From contig NZ_VIGX01000013.1 in the NCBI RefSeq assembly GCF_007858475.1, forward strand, positions 36,524 to 100,523: a stretch of DNA of 64,000 nt, read 5' to 3'. Origin of the DNA: Tsukamurella conjunctivitidis. GTDB lineage: Bacteria; Actinomycetota; Actinomycetes; Mycobacteriales; Mycobacteriaceae. Below are positions 43,351 through 51,601 of this stretch, in pieces (position 1 is the first letter of the stretch; each line of letters starts with the position of its first letter). The position numbers and the translations under genes were made by a program. Below the pieces are notes generated by a model. That model saw only the letters and a list, made by a program, of their open reading frames with translations. It did not search any database and was not told the origin of the DNA.

Positions 43351-43989
43351 ATGACGAACTCCACTCCTCCGGCGCTCCTTTTCGACATGGACGGGACTCT
43401 CGTCGACTCGACCGCCCTCGTCGAAGACACCTGGGGCGGCTTCGCCGCAGTGCACGGCCTCGACCTCACCACCGTCCTCGCCTTCGCACACGGGCGCCCG
43501 ACGGCGGCGACGGTCCACCACTTCCTCCGCGACCCCGATGTCGCCGACCGGGAGACCGCCCGGCTCGTCGCGCACGAGGAGGCGACGACCGAGGGCGTCC
43601 GCGAGGTCCCCGGGGCCCGTGCTGTTCTCGGCGGGCTTCCCCCGGAATCCTGGGCCGTCGTGACCTCGGCGAGCAGGACTCTCGCACGGAACCGGATGCG
43701 TGCCGCGGGCCTGCCGCTCCCCGGAGTGCTCGTGAGCGCGGACGACGTGGTGCGCGGCAAGCCGGACCCCGAAGGCTACCTCCTCGCGGCGAACGCGCTC
43801 GGCGTCGACATCACCTCGGCGGTCGTCTTCGAGGACTCCCCCGCCGGAGTACGCGCGGGACGGGCGAGCGGCGCGCGCACCGTCGTCATCGGCGCCCTCG
43901 CCGACTTCGACGCCGACCTCGAGCGCTACGCAGACTTCACCGCGCCCGCGCTGGTGACCGCCCTCCTCGGCACGCCGGCCCGCGCGTGA
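43351..43989 (+). CDS. HAD-superfamily sugar-phosphatase-like protein
   Basis: 212 residues with all HAD motifs: LLFDMDGTLVDS (nucleophile Asp), VVTSASR, RGKPDPEGY (Lys) and VFEDSPAGV. The cap is the small helical C1 type typical of sugar-phosphate and beta-phosphoglucomutase-like phosphatases. It probably removes the phosphate placed on the cyclitol by the next gene's kinase, as AcbJ/ValO-like phosphatases do. It is nine bases after the SDR and overlaps the kinase start by four. Confidence 0.83.
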   Translation: MTNSTPPALLFDMDGTLVDSTALVEDTWGGFAAVHGLDLTTVLAFAHGRPTAATVHHFLRDPDVADRETARLVAHEEATTEGVREVPGARAVLGGLPPESWAVVTSASRTLARNRMRAAGLPLPGVLVSADDVVRGKPDPEGYLLAANALGVDITSAVVFEDSPAGVRAGRASGARTVVIGALADFDADLERYADFTAPALVTALLGTPARA

Positions 43990-44996
43990 CAGTCGCGCCC
44001 ACGGCCCCGCCGCCCACCTCCGAGCCGGCCGGGGGGACTCGCTTCGCCGCCGACCTCGGAGGCACGTGGCTGCGGATCCGCCGGCGAGCGGACAGCACCG
44101 TCGAGCGGCGGCCCGCGCCGAGCCTGCTGAACTTCCCCGCCACCCCCGTCGACGAACTCCGCGCCCGCCTGGTGGATTCCCTCGCCCGTGCGGCTCCCCC
44201 GGCGGCCACTGCGGCGATCTCGTGCGGCGCCGCCCTCGACCACACCACCGGGGTCCTCTACGGGTCGGGGCCGCTGTGGGGCCCGACGGACGAGCCCTAC
44301 GACCTCGCCGGAGCGCTGCGGCGGGCCCGACCCGATGTCACGTGGACGCTCGTGAACGACCTGACCGCGGGCCTGGCGGATTTCGTCCACCGGCGCGCCG
44401 GATCCGACGCCCGTCGCGCCGCGTACCTCACCGTCAGCAGCGGCATCGCGCTCCGCACTGCCGACCTGCGCGAACGGACCATCCCCGTCGACGAGAACGG
44501 GCTGCAGGGCGAGGTCGGCCACCTGCCGGCCGCCTCCCCGATCGACGACGGTGACCCACTCGTCTGCGAGTGCGGCGTCGCGGGCCACGTCGCGGCCTAC
44601 TCGTCCGGTCCGGGGATCGAGCGGCTCGCGGGCCGCATCTGTGCCGAACCGGGTGCGGCGCGCTGGCTGACCGCAGCCCTCGGAGCGGACGACCCACGCG
44701 CACAACGGATCCTCCGCGCCGCGGTCGCCCCGATCGCGGGCCTGCTGCGCGCCGCGTGGTGCCTCGATCCGCACCTCGATGTCATCGGGATCGGCGGAGG
44801 CGTGGTCGACGGGATCGGGGCGCCGTACCGCACGGCACTGCTCGCGCAGCTCGGCAACGCCACCGGTTACGCCGACCGGGGATTCAGCCGGCGGTGGCTC
44901 GACCGCCGGCTCGTCTTCTGCACGGCCGGCGACGTCGACTGCCTGCGCGGCGCCGAGTTGATGCGCGACGACTTCCTGACGGTGGCTCCGGCATGA
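43986..44996 (+). CDS. ROK-family kinase (C7-cyclitol kinase-like)
   Basis: 336 residues. The ATP/phosphate-1 motif is FAADLGGTWLR; VNDLTAGLADF carries the catalytic Asp; GEVGHLPA follows. The zinc motif of ROK kinases appears as CECGVAGHV, with His where the third Cys (CxCGxxGC) is usual. In acarbose and validamycin pathways, AcbM and ValC, of the same glucokinase-like family, phosphorylate the 7-hydroxyl of the cyclitol. Context makes that role likely here, but a hexose kinase is not excluded. GTG start in a GTGA overlap. Confidence 0.8.
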   Translation: MTVAPTAPPPTSEPAGGTRFAADLGGTWLRIRRRADSTVERRPAPSLLNFPATPVDELRARLVDSLARAAPPAATAAISCGAALDHTTGVLYGSGPLWGPTDEPYDLAGALRRARPDVTWTLVNDLTAGLADFVHRRAGSDARRAAYLTVSSGIALRTADLRERTIPVDENGLQGEVGHLPAASPIDDGDPLVCECGVAGHVAAYSSGPGIERLAGRICAEPGAARWLTAALGADDPRAQRILRAAVAPIAGLLRAAWCLDPHLDVIGIGGGVVDGIGAPYRTALLAQLGNATGYADRGFSRRWLDRRLVFCTAGDVDCLRGAELMRDDFLTVAPA

Positions 44997-46072
44997 CCGC
45001 CCGCCACCGCGCCCTCGTCCGCCGCGCCCCCGACAGCGCGGGCCGAACCCTCGTCGACGTCGCCTCGGTACCGACCCCCGACCTGACCCGCGGCGACCTG
45101 CTCGTCGCACCCGTCGTCGCCGGGATCTGCGGGACCGACTGGCAGATCCTGCGCGGCGACCGGCCCGACCCCGCCGCGATCCTCGGTCACGAGGGCCTGG
45201 CGCGCATCGTTGCCGGGGAGGGCGCGTTCGCGGTCGGCGATCTCGTGACCGTCAACCCGACGCACCCGTCCGACCCTGGATTCCTTCTCGGGCACAACGT
45301 CCCGGGGCTGTGGTCGGAGCGCACCGTCGTCCCCGCGTCGGCCGTGGCCGCCGGGCTGGTCCTGCCCGTCACGGAGACACTTCCCGATCCGACTCTCGTC
45401 GGCGCCCTGGCGGAACCGCTAGCCTCGGCGATGTACGGGCTCGAGGTCGCCTCGTCGGTCACCGTGCCCAAGTCGCTGGTGGTGTGGGGGGACGGCATCG
45501 TCGGGCGGCTGGCGAGTGTGCTCTGGGCGCGCGCACTACCAGGCCTGCGCGTGCTCCGGGTCTCACGATCGGGCGCCGCGGATCCCGGTCTCGCCGGGCA
45601 GTTGCACGATCTACCCGGCCCGATCGCGGCCGTGCTCGTCACGCCCAGGTCGGGTACCGCCGGCGCCCTCGTCCACCTGGACCGCCACATCGACACCGAG
45701 TTGCTCGTCGACGTGCACGGCGGTATCGACGCCGGTCCGCTTCCGCTGCGCTGCGGCTCCGTCGACGTCGCGGAGGTGCGCGCCGGGAACTGCGGTGGCG
45801 AACCGCACACCCCCGTCCACGTCACCCTGCCGCGCCCCGGCGGAGCGCCGATCCACATCGTCGGGCATCGCGGCGTCGCCGGCCGGCACCTGCGCGCAGC
45901 GATCGACCTCCTCGCCACCGCTCCAGCGGATTTCGCCCCGGTCCTCACCCACGTGGTCGACCTCGACGGGGCCGCCGGCCTCATCAACGACGTTCTCTCG
46001 CGGGGCACCCGCGACCACGGGGGCCGCCGCGTCCTGAAGGCGGCTGTGCGCTTCGACGGGGCAGCATCGTGA
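44993..46072 (+). CDS. MDR-family alcohol dehydrogenase-like protein (one-zinc type)
   Basis: 359 residues. The catalytic-zinc blocks are AGICGTDWQ and ILGHEGLARIV, and ALAEPLASAMYGLE is in place. The structural-zinc lobe with four Cys is missing, replaced by THPSDPGFLLGHNVPGLW. The cofactor site VVWGDGIVGRLASVLW is a divergent GxGxxG. It most resembles glucose- and cyclitol-dehydrogenase-type MDRs (AcbL-like by context). Oxidation or reduction of one ring hydroxyl is expected. It is coupled by ATGA to the kinase and by GTGA to the next gene. Confidence 0.75.
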   Translation: MTARHRALVRRAPDSAGRTLVDVASVPTPDLTRGDLLVAPVVAGICGTDWQILRGDRPDPAAILGHEGLARIVAGEGAFAVGDLVTVNPTHPSDPGFLLGHNVPGLWSERTVVPASAVAAGLVLPVTETLPDPTLVGALAEPLASAMYGLEVASSVTVPKSLVVWGDGIVGRLASVLWARALPGLRVLRVSRSGAADPGLAGQLHDLPGPIAAVLVTPRSGTAGALVHLDRHIDTELLVDVHGGIDAGPLPLRCGSVDVAEVRAGNCGGEPHTPVHVTLPRPGGAPIHIVGHRGVAGRHLRAAIDLLATAPADFAPVLTHVVDLDGAAGLINDVLSRGTRDHGGRRVLKAAVRFDGAAS

Positions 46073-46866
46073 CGGCCGCCGGGTCGGCGCCGATCACCGT
46101 CGACGCACCGCAGTGGCGGCTCAGCGACGACCTCGCCGCCGCCGCTGCCGCCGCCCTGTCCGCGGGCGCGGACGGTCTGCAGCTCGACTTCGGTGGCGCA
46201 CACCGCGGGCCCCGCCTCGACCTGCCGGACCGACTCGCCGAGGCGCGCCGGCTGTCCCCCTCGATCCCCGTGACCGCGATCGCGGTCAACCACGCGAACG
46301 ACGTCGGCCTCGTCGCCGAGGACGGCACTCCGAACCCGGTCGCCGAGGAGTTGCTGCGGGCGGGGCTCCGGAGCGCCGTCGCGATCGGCGTTCCGGTGCT
46401 CCACGTCCCGGGCTTCCGCCGGAGCACGCCGTCGTCCCCCGCACGGATCACCGGCACGGCGTCTGTGCTGCGCGGGCTGGTCGACGACGCGGCACCTCAC
46501 GGTGTCGCCGTCGCCTACGAGTCCGCGCTCGACGGCCCCGCGAGCCGTGCGCTCGCCGAGGCCGTCTGGCGGAGCTCGCTCGGCCTGGTCCTCGACGTCG
46601 GGAACCTCCTCGACGCCGGGCATTCCCCGTGGTCGTTCCCCGCCGCTGTCGGACCGCGGCTTCACCGGTGCGTGCACGTCAAGGACGCCGTCACCCGGCC
46701 GGAGGCGCGGCCTGTCGCAGCCCTGCCGCTCGCGCCAGCAGTGCGCTCGGTGCTTGTCGAGAACGACTACCGCACAGCGCCCGAACGACTCGCGGCCGAC
46801 ATCTCTGCCGTCCGCATCCGGCTCTCGCACCCAATCGAAGGAGCATCATGCGCGCGATCACTCTGA
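46069..46866 (+). CDS. Sugar-phosphate isomerase/epimerase-like TIM-barrel protein (IolE/AP-endonuclease-2 fold)
   Basis: 265 residues. A metal site of the xylose-isomerase-like barrel can be traced: VAVAYESALDG (Glu), LVLDVGNLLDAG (Asp), CVHVKDAV (His) and LVENDYRT (Glu). The family includes inosose dehydratase IolE, inosose isomerase IolI and 3-epimerases, all working next to a ketone on a polyol. Here it could epimerise or dehydrate the cyclitol ketone, the step done by the unrelated VOC protein AcbO/ValD in known pathways. GTG in GTGA overlap. Confidence 0.75.
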   Translation: MTAAGSAPITVDAPQWRLSDDLAAAAAAALSAGADGLQLDFGGAHRGPRLDLPDRLAEARRLSPSIPVTAIAVNHANDVGLVAEDGTPNPVAEELLRAGLRSAVAIGVPVLHVPGFRRSTPSSPARITGTASVLRGLVDDAAPHGVAVAYESALDGPASRALAEAVWRSSLGLVLDVGNLLDAGHSPWSFPAAVGPRLHRCVHVKDAVTRPEARPVAALPLAPAVRSVLVENDYRTAPERLAADISAVRIRLSHPIEGASCARSL

Positions 46867-47888
46867 CCGCCCCGAACACCGTGGCCCTCGCCGAGATCCC
46901 TCCACCCACGGCCGGCCCGGGCGAGGCGCTCGTGCGCGTGACACTCCTCGGGCTGTGCGGCACGGATCTCGGGTTCTTCGACGGCAGCAGCAACTACCTC
47001 CGCGACGGACTCAAGTCCTACCCCTTCGTACCCGGTCACGAATGGGTGGGACGGGTCGTCGACGTCGGCGAGGGCGCGCCGCGGGACCTTGTAGGGATTC
47101 GGGTCGCGGGCCACAACTTCCGGCCGTGCGGGCGCTGTACCGAGTGCGCGCGGGGCCGGATCAAATACTGCCCCGATCGCAGCGAGATCGGCGTCCTCGG
47201 ACCGCTGCAGGGCGCCGGCGCGGAGTGGATCACCGTCCCCGTCGACAGCCTCCGCCGGATTCCGGACGCCATGTCGGACGCTGCCGCAACGCTTCTGGAG
47301 CCCACGGCCGCGGGGATGCACGCGGTGGAGCGGCTCGGCATCGGTTCCGAGGACCGGGTGGCCGTCCTCGGCGCCGGAACCCTCGGTCTAGCGGCGGCGC
47401 AGATCGTCCTGTCCCGCGGTGCTGACCTGTTGCTCTTCGATCCGAGCTCCGTTGCGCGAGCTCTCGCCGCAGACCTCGGGATTGTCGCTGTCGACGGTTC
47501 TCGCGAGGCAGACACCGGCGCCTTCGACGCGGTCATCGAGGCCTCGGGAAGCGAAGCGGCGGCGCGAACGGCGGTCGACCTCGTCGCCTCCGGCGGGCGG
47601 GTGGCGCAGCTGGGGACACCGCATCACGACGTGAACGGATACCCGGCGGCGACCCTCGTGATCCAGGACGCGACGCTGCACGGCGTGCTGTCGGGTGTCG
47701 GTTACTGGGACCCGCTCATCGAGCTCGTCGAATCGGGCGCGGTCGACCTGGACTCCCTGGTGGACACCGTGTATCCGCTTGCCGAGGTCGATCAGGCCTT
47801 CGCGCACCTGGCCTCCGGGGCGCGGGCGCGCCCAAAAGTCCTCCTATCGCTCGGACCGGAGACCACCGGCCCTGCGCCCCGGGCGTGA
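46848..47888 (+). CDS. Zinc-dependent polyol dehydrogenase (sorbitol/threonine dehydrogenase type)
   Basis: 346 residues. Catalytic zinc: GLCGTDLGFFDG and FVPGHEWVGRVV. Structural zinc: CGRCTECARGRIKYC. A metal/substrate Glu is in LLEPTAAGMHAV, and the Rossmann motif is VAVLGAGTLGLAAAQI. Such MDRs oxidise a secondary alcohol of a polyol or inositol with NAD(P). AAGGAG lies upstream of the ATG, which sits 19 bases inside the previous gene. It is the second MDR of the operon; the two differ in the structural zinc and so likely act on different positions. Confidence 0.83.
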   Translation: MRAITLTAPNTVALAEIPPPTAGPGEALVRVTLLGLCGTDLGFFDGSSNYLRDGLKSYPFVPGHEWVGRVVDVGEGAPRDLVGIRVAGHNFRPCGRCTECARGRIKYCPDRSEIGVLGPLQGAGAEWITVPVDSLRRIPDAMSDAAATLLEPTAAGMHAVERLGIGSEDRVAVLGAGTLGLAAAQIVLSRGADLLLFDPSSVARALAADLGIVAVDGSREADTGAFDAVIEASGSEAAARTAVDLVASGGRVAQLGTPHHDVNGYPAATLVIQDATLHGVLSGVGYWDPLIELVESGAVDLDSLVDTVYPLAEVDQAFAHLASGARARPKVLLSLGPETTGPAPRA

Positions 47889-47891
47889 ACC

Positions 47892-49103
47892 GTGTCGTCC
47901 ACCGAGACCCAGGAAACCTTGGACGCAGCAACACTGATCCGCCTCTCGCTCCTCGCGTGTGCAACCTTCATCTACGTCACCTTCGAGGTCTTCCCGGTCG
48001 GGCTGATCTCCGAGATCGCCCACGATCTCGGGCAGCCGGAGAGTCGGGTCGGGCTCCTCGTCAGCGGCTACGCCGTGGTGGCTGCGATCGTGACGATTCC
48101 ATCGGTGGCATTCGCCGCCCGGCTCTCGCGGGGCACGGCCCTGGTGTTGTCACTGGTGGTCCTTGTGATCGCCGAGTTGCTGACGTCCGTCGCGGTGAAC
48201 TATCCGATGATGGTCGCCAGCCGCGTGGTCGCGGCCATGACGCACGGCGTCCTATGGTCGCTGGTCGCGCCTGCGGCCGCGGCACTCGTGCCACCGAAGA
48301 AGGTCGGAGTAGCGACAGCGATCGTATTCGGCGGCCCGGCCCTGGCCGCGATCCTGGGAAGCCCCGGCACAGCTCTGCTCGGCGGCCTGGTCGGCTGGCG
48401 GAACACGGCGCTGATACTGGCAATCGCGACCGTCGCGATCACCATCGGCGTCGCATGGGCGGTTCACTCCCGTCCGGCGGCGTCGGCGGCGTCGGTCCAT
48501 GTCTCCGCCCCGGGCGCTCCGACACCGCTGATCGCCCAGTGGAACGTGATCGCGCTCCTTTGCATCCTGACTCTCGTCCTCGTCAGTGCACACTTCGTGA
48601 GCTTCACCTACTTCGCGCTGATCGTGGACGACGTGACGCGTTCCAGTGGCGGCACCGTGCCCTTCCTGGCGCTGTTCGGCGTCGCGGGCGCGATCGGCAC
48701 CGTCCTGGTCGGTCGATACACGGACCGGTCACCGCGCAGCACCGCGATCACAGCCTTCGCCATCTTCCTCACCGGTGCCGTGCTCCTCGCCGTCGGCCAG
48801 GCCGGCGGCCCGGCCACCATGCGATACGTAGTCCTCGCCTGCGCGGTCGTCGCGTGGGGTGCCGCGTACGCGGCAATCGGGCCGGTCCTGCAGTCCGGGG
48901 TTATCCGCGCGTCGGCGGCAGACGCGGACCGCGCCTCGTCGGTATACGTGACCTGCTATCAGGTGGGTATCGCCAGCGGCGCGGCAATTGGGGCGGCAAT
49001 CCTCAACCACTCGATCAGCGCGCTGCCACTGGTCAGCTCGCTGCTTGCCGCTGTAGCCCTGACCTTCACTGCATCTCCTCGATCCAGCGCCGCCTTTCGC
49101 TGA
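47892..49103 (+). CDS. MFS transporter, last gene of the cyclitol operon
   Basis: 403 residues, twelve membrane segments, DHA1 efflux type. It has LLACATFIYVTFEVFPVGLIS in TM1, SRVVAAMTHGVLWSLVAP, and AIGTVLVGRYTDRSPRS in the central loop. It begins with a GTG three bases after the dehydrogenase stop. Export of the cyclitol product or a precursor is likely. Codons near its end become less GC-rich, and no terminator hairpin is seen before the HTH gene. Confidence 0.83.
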   Translation: MSSTETQETLDAATLIRLSLLACATFIYVTFEVFPVGLISEIAHDLGQPESRVGLLVSGYAVVAAIVTIPSVAFAARLSRGTALVLSLVVLVIAELLTSVAVNYPMMVASRVVAAMTHGVLWSLVAPAAAALVPPKKVGVATAIVFGGPALAAILGSPGTALLGGLVGWRNTALILAIATVAITIGVAWAVHSRPAASAASVHVSAPGAPTPLIAQWNVIALLCILTLVLVSAHFVSFTYFALIVDDVTRSSGGTVPFLALFGVAGAIGTVLVGRYTDRSPRSTAITAFAIFLTGAVLLAVGQAGGPATMRYVVLACAVVAWGAAYAAIGPVLQSGVIRASAADADRASSVYVTCYQVGIASGAAIGAAILNHSISALPLVSSLLAAVALTFTASPRSSAAFR

Positions 49104-49251
49104 GGATCAGCGGACAATCTTCGACCACCGAATTCCGCGCCACTCTGCACACGCAGCAGTGACCCGGGAGCACCGCGACACTCTGCGTTTCGGCGTGCCG
49201 CGACGTCTCAGTTGGTGATGTCAGCGGTCCAAGCGATTATCTGCGGCATGA

Positions 49252-49446
49252 ATGAGAACCTCGCGGGCTGACACGCCGCAGAAGCTGTACACGATGGAAG
49301 AGACCGCGGACATCCTTCGCGTGAGCCGAGAATACCTGTACCGGATGCGCCAGCGCGGCGAGTTGGTGGTCGTGAAGTTCGGGCGCAGAACCTTGGTAGA
49401 GGCTGACGAGATCGATCGGGTCATCGCGGCAGCGCGCGCCGCATGA
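49252..49446 (+). CDS. Excisionase-like helix-turn-helix protein
   Basis: 64 residues. The core MEETADILRVSREYLYRMRQ and VVKFGRRTLVEADEIDRVI is the MerR-like winged HTH (HTH_17) of excisionases and plasmid or phage DNA-binding proteins. It probably controls excision or transcription of the island or of a nested element. ATG at 49252 is used; an overlapping ATG at 49248 is out of frame. A perfect hairpin follows the stop. Confidence 0.75.
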   Translation: MRTSRADTPQKLYTMEETADILRVSREYLYRMRQRGELVVVKFGRRTLVEADEIDRVIAAARAA

Positions 49447-49466
49447 TCGGCCGTACACACACGCAC

Positions 49467-49501
49467 GCAGGGGAGGCAGTCGAATCGACTGCCTCCCCTG
49501 C
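49467..49501. terminator. 17-bp bidirectional hairpin
   Basis: GCAGGGGAGGCAGTCGA (49467-49483) is the exact complement of 49485-49501, separated by one base. It lies between the HTH gene (plus) and the small gene at 49515 (minus), and can end both convergent transcripts. Confidence 0.8.
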
Positions 49502-49514
49502 TGTGTATACAGAC

Positions 49515-49835
49515 TCACCCGCCCCGACTCACCAGTACCGTGTGCGCCGGCGTCCACCCACGGCAGACGCCACCCGGGCAGAACCCGAGCACGGCGTGTT
49601 CGTACAGGGCATCGGGTGCCAAGTCGATGACGCCGGCCTCCGTCTCCCAACCGACCGTGCCGCCATCGCAGATCGCCGCCTCCGGGATCATCTCCTCGGC
49701 CAGGTGCGCGAACATGCCCGGCCTGCCGAGCAGGTACTCGAAGTCGTGGTCCGCCACCGCGCCGTCGGCGTGGAGCAGGCGCACCACGGTGCCGCCGCGG
49801 GACTCAACCGCCGTGATCGGCCACGGGACACTCAC
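49515..49835 (-). CDS. DUF2442-like small protein
   Basis: 106 residues. It has ITAVESRGGTVVRLLHADG at the start and CDGGTVGWETEAGVIDLAPDALYE later. This is the pattern of DUF2442 proteins, in which a beta domain ends in 'G.i.W..g.Dl.PD.L'. Some DUF2442 proteins are paired with toxin-like partners, but none is evident here. The start overlaps the stop of the upstream gene, so it is part of a minus-strand set with 49832-51469. Confidence 0.6.
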   Translation of the reverse strand: MSVPWPITAVESRGGTVVRLLHADGAVADHDFEYLLGRPGMFAHLAEEMIPEAAICDGGTVGWETEAGVIDLAPDALYEHAVLGFCPGGVCRGWTPAHTVLVSRGG

Positions 49836-50221
49836 GACTCGTCCTCCTCGTTCACCCGCTCGAGTTCGCCCTCGTGCTCGCCCCGCTGGATCGCCGCGGC
49901 CGGTCCCAGCTCGACCGGGCCGACGGGGGTGTACTCGCCGCGCTCGACCGACCTGCTCATGCCCTTCCAGTAGTTGTCATCCCGCTCCACCGCGGCGTGC
50001 TCCTCGCAGCGCGTCTTCACCCAGCCGCTCGGCAGCGTGACCTCGCGGCCGGGCTGGCCGCATTCCTCGCAGATCCCGCCGCTGCGCCGCTCCGCCGCGT
50101 CGAGCAGTTCCTGCGCGGCAGGGCTCCACGGCTCGATCGCGCCATCCAGCACTCCGTACTTCTCGCTCACCTGGATCAGCTCCGCGCCGACTGCGGCGAG
50201 GTCCCGCCGCAGCTCCTCCAC
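49832..50221 (-). CDS. Hypothetical protein with a zinc-knuckle-like motif
   Basis: 129 residues. The middle has CEECGQPGREVTLPSGWVKTRC, with CxxC...C plus a following His (EEHAA). A similar finger occurs in the 309-residue protein at 50540. The C-terminus is acidic. No family is recognised; this type is common in actinobacterial mobile elements. It overlaps the next gene by four bases. Confidence 0.55.
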   Translation of the reverse strand: MEELRRDLAAVGAELIQVSEKYGVLDGAIEPWSPAAQELLDAAERRSGGICEECGQPGREVTLPSGWVKTRCEEHAAVERDDNYWKGMSRSVERGEYTPVGPVELGPAAAIQRGEHEGELERVNEEDES

Positions 50222-50246
50222 CAGCGGCCGCCCCCTCTGCCGACGC

Positions 50247-50540
50247 TCATCGTCCCTCCCGACTCAGAACAACGGCTGTGATCGGCTCGCCGACTAGCTG
50301 AGGCCGCATTCCCCCGACCGTGTTCGTCCACTCGGAACCACGACCGTCGACCTCCTCGGCGGCGTCGGCCGGCGTCACGTACCGGCCGAGGTACGCCTGA
50401 GCTGCGCCGCGATCCAGCTCCTGGACCTCGGCAACGCCAGCGTGCGCCACCGCGGCGAACCCTGACTCGTAGCTGCTCACCAGCACCGGCATGTCACCGG
50501 GCAGACCGGCGAGCAGCGCGCGCAATTCACCAACGGTCAT
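50247..50540 (-). CDS. Hypothetical protein of phage/mobile-element type
   Basis: 97 residues. The start MTVGELRALLAGLPGDMPVLV is a pattern I have seen in many small proteins of actinobacterial prophages and integrative elements ('mTVgeLi..L..lpdd.pV'). Its role is not known. Its ATG shares one base with the upstream gene's stop (TGATG), so it is coupled to it. Confidence 0.6.
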   Translation of the reverse strand: MTVGELRALLAGLPGDMPVLVSSYESGFAAVAHAGVAEVQELDRGAAQAYLGRYVTPADAAEEVDGRGSEWTNTVGGMRPQLVGEPITAVVLSREGR

Positions 50541-51469
50541 CACGGCCGCACCTCCATCCGGACCGTCGACTCCGTCGCGTTGACATCGACGACATAGCGG
50601 CCGTCGCTCGATACGTCGAAACCCGCCTCCCGCAGCCGGTCTGCGGCGCCGGCATCCACGGCGAGCTCCATGTCCACGGTGGTGATCAGATGCGCAGCGA
50701 GCGCCTCGATGAACAGCAGCGCCGGTCCGGCGGGCGGCGTGATCCGAAGCCCGCCACCGTCGCGTTCCACCGCCGCGTCGGGGTAGATCGCGCGCCAGAA
50801 CCGCTCGCTGATTGCGAGGCTGTTGGTGATGAGGCGCAGCTTGCTGATGCCTTCCGGCTCCATCGCCCGCGCGTGCTCGACCACCTGCGCCGCGTAGTCG
50901 TGCTCCCCGCGTTCGTACAGGTCTGACGTCGAGCACCAGAGAGCGCGCGACGCGAGCTGAGAGACCGCATCGAGGTCACCCCCGGTGATCCGCCTGTTCG
51001 CATCCGGCGGCAGCGACCTCAGCGTGCGATGCAGCGCGGCGGCCTGCATCGCGACACGGTGCAGACTCGCGCGGGTCTCCAGGTCGCTGCTCACCGCCTC
51101 GTACCCCTCCTGCGCTGCGGCGGCGCACTGACCGCAGAGCCGGCACACGTTGCCATCGCGCGACACATGCAGCACGCCCGCGGCGCCGCACGCCTCGCAG
51201 ATGTGGGACGCGCGCCGCTCGGCGTCCCGGATCAGCGCCCGCATCTCCTGGTAGCGGTCGCTGTGGGCAGTGTCGACGCGAACGTCGAGCTCGCCGCACT
51301 CCTGCTTGATCTGGTGCACCACGTAGGCCGGGTCGACCTCGGCGAGCGCCTTGTCGAGGTCGATCAGGATCGAGTGCCAGCCGGGGCCAACGCCGATGTA
51401 CTTCCCCCGGGCCTCGGCGATCCGGTTCAGGATCGGCGTCAACTCCGGGTATTGGTCCTCGTCGTTCAT
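50540..51469 (-). CDS. Hypothetical protein, 309 residues, with zinc-binding region
   Basis: The protein is helical at the N-terminus, then carries CEACGAAGVLHVSRDGNVCRLCGQC in two Cys clusters near residues 90-115. A ligand- or DNA-binding region of unknown type follows (ALWCSTSDLYERGEHDYAAQVV). No catalytic motif is recognised. It is the first gene of the minus-strand set and diverges from the plus-strand set at 51602 with a 132-base spacer, where their promoters should lie. Confidence 0.55.
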   Translation of the reverse strand: MNDEDQYPELTPILNRIAEARGKYIGVGPGWHSILIDLDKALAEVDPAYVVHQIKQECGELDVRVDTAHSDRYQEMRALIRDAERRASHICEACGAAGVLHVSRDGNVCRLCGQCAAAAQEGYEAVSSDLETRASLHRVAMQAAALHRTLRSLPPDANRRITGGDLDAVSQLASRALWCSTSDLYERGEHDYAAQVVEHARAMEPEGISKLRLITNSLAISERFWRAIYPDAAVERDGGGLRITPPAGPALLFIEALAAHLITTVDMELAVDAGAADRLREAGFDVSSDGRYVVDVNATESTVRMEVRP

Positions 51470-51601
51470 GCCCCGATCATCGTCGCAGGGGCTGACAGTG
51501 TCGACGGCGTTTCCGATGCAGGCTACGGATGCACCTGCGTCGAAACCTGCAGCCGCTCATGGCCGGTGGAACTCGTCAGCCGCTCAAGAGAGGATCAGCG
51601 C

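Noticed and set aside
43351-43989. Beta-phosphoglucomutase as the identity of the HAD protein
   Set aside because: Possible from fold alone, but context with a kinase and cyclase makes a phosphatase more likely; motif differences are too small to decide, so the mutase call was not made.
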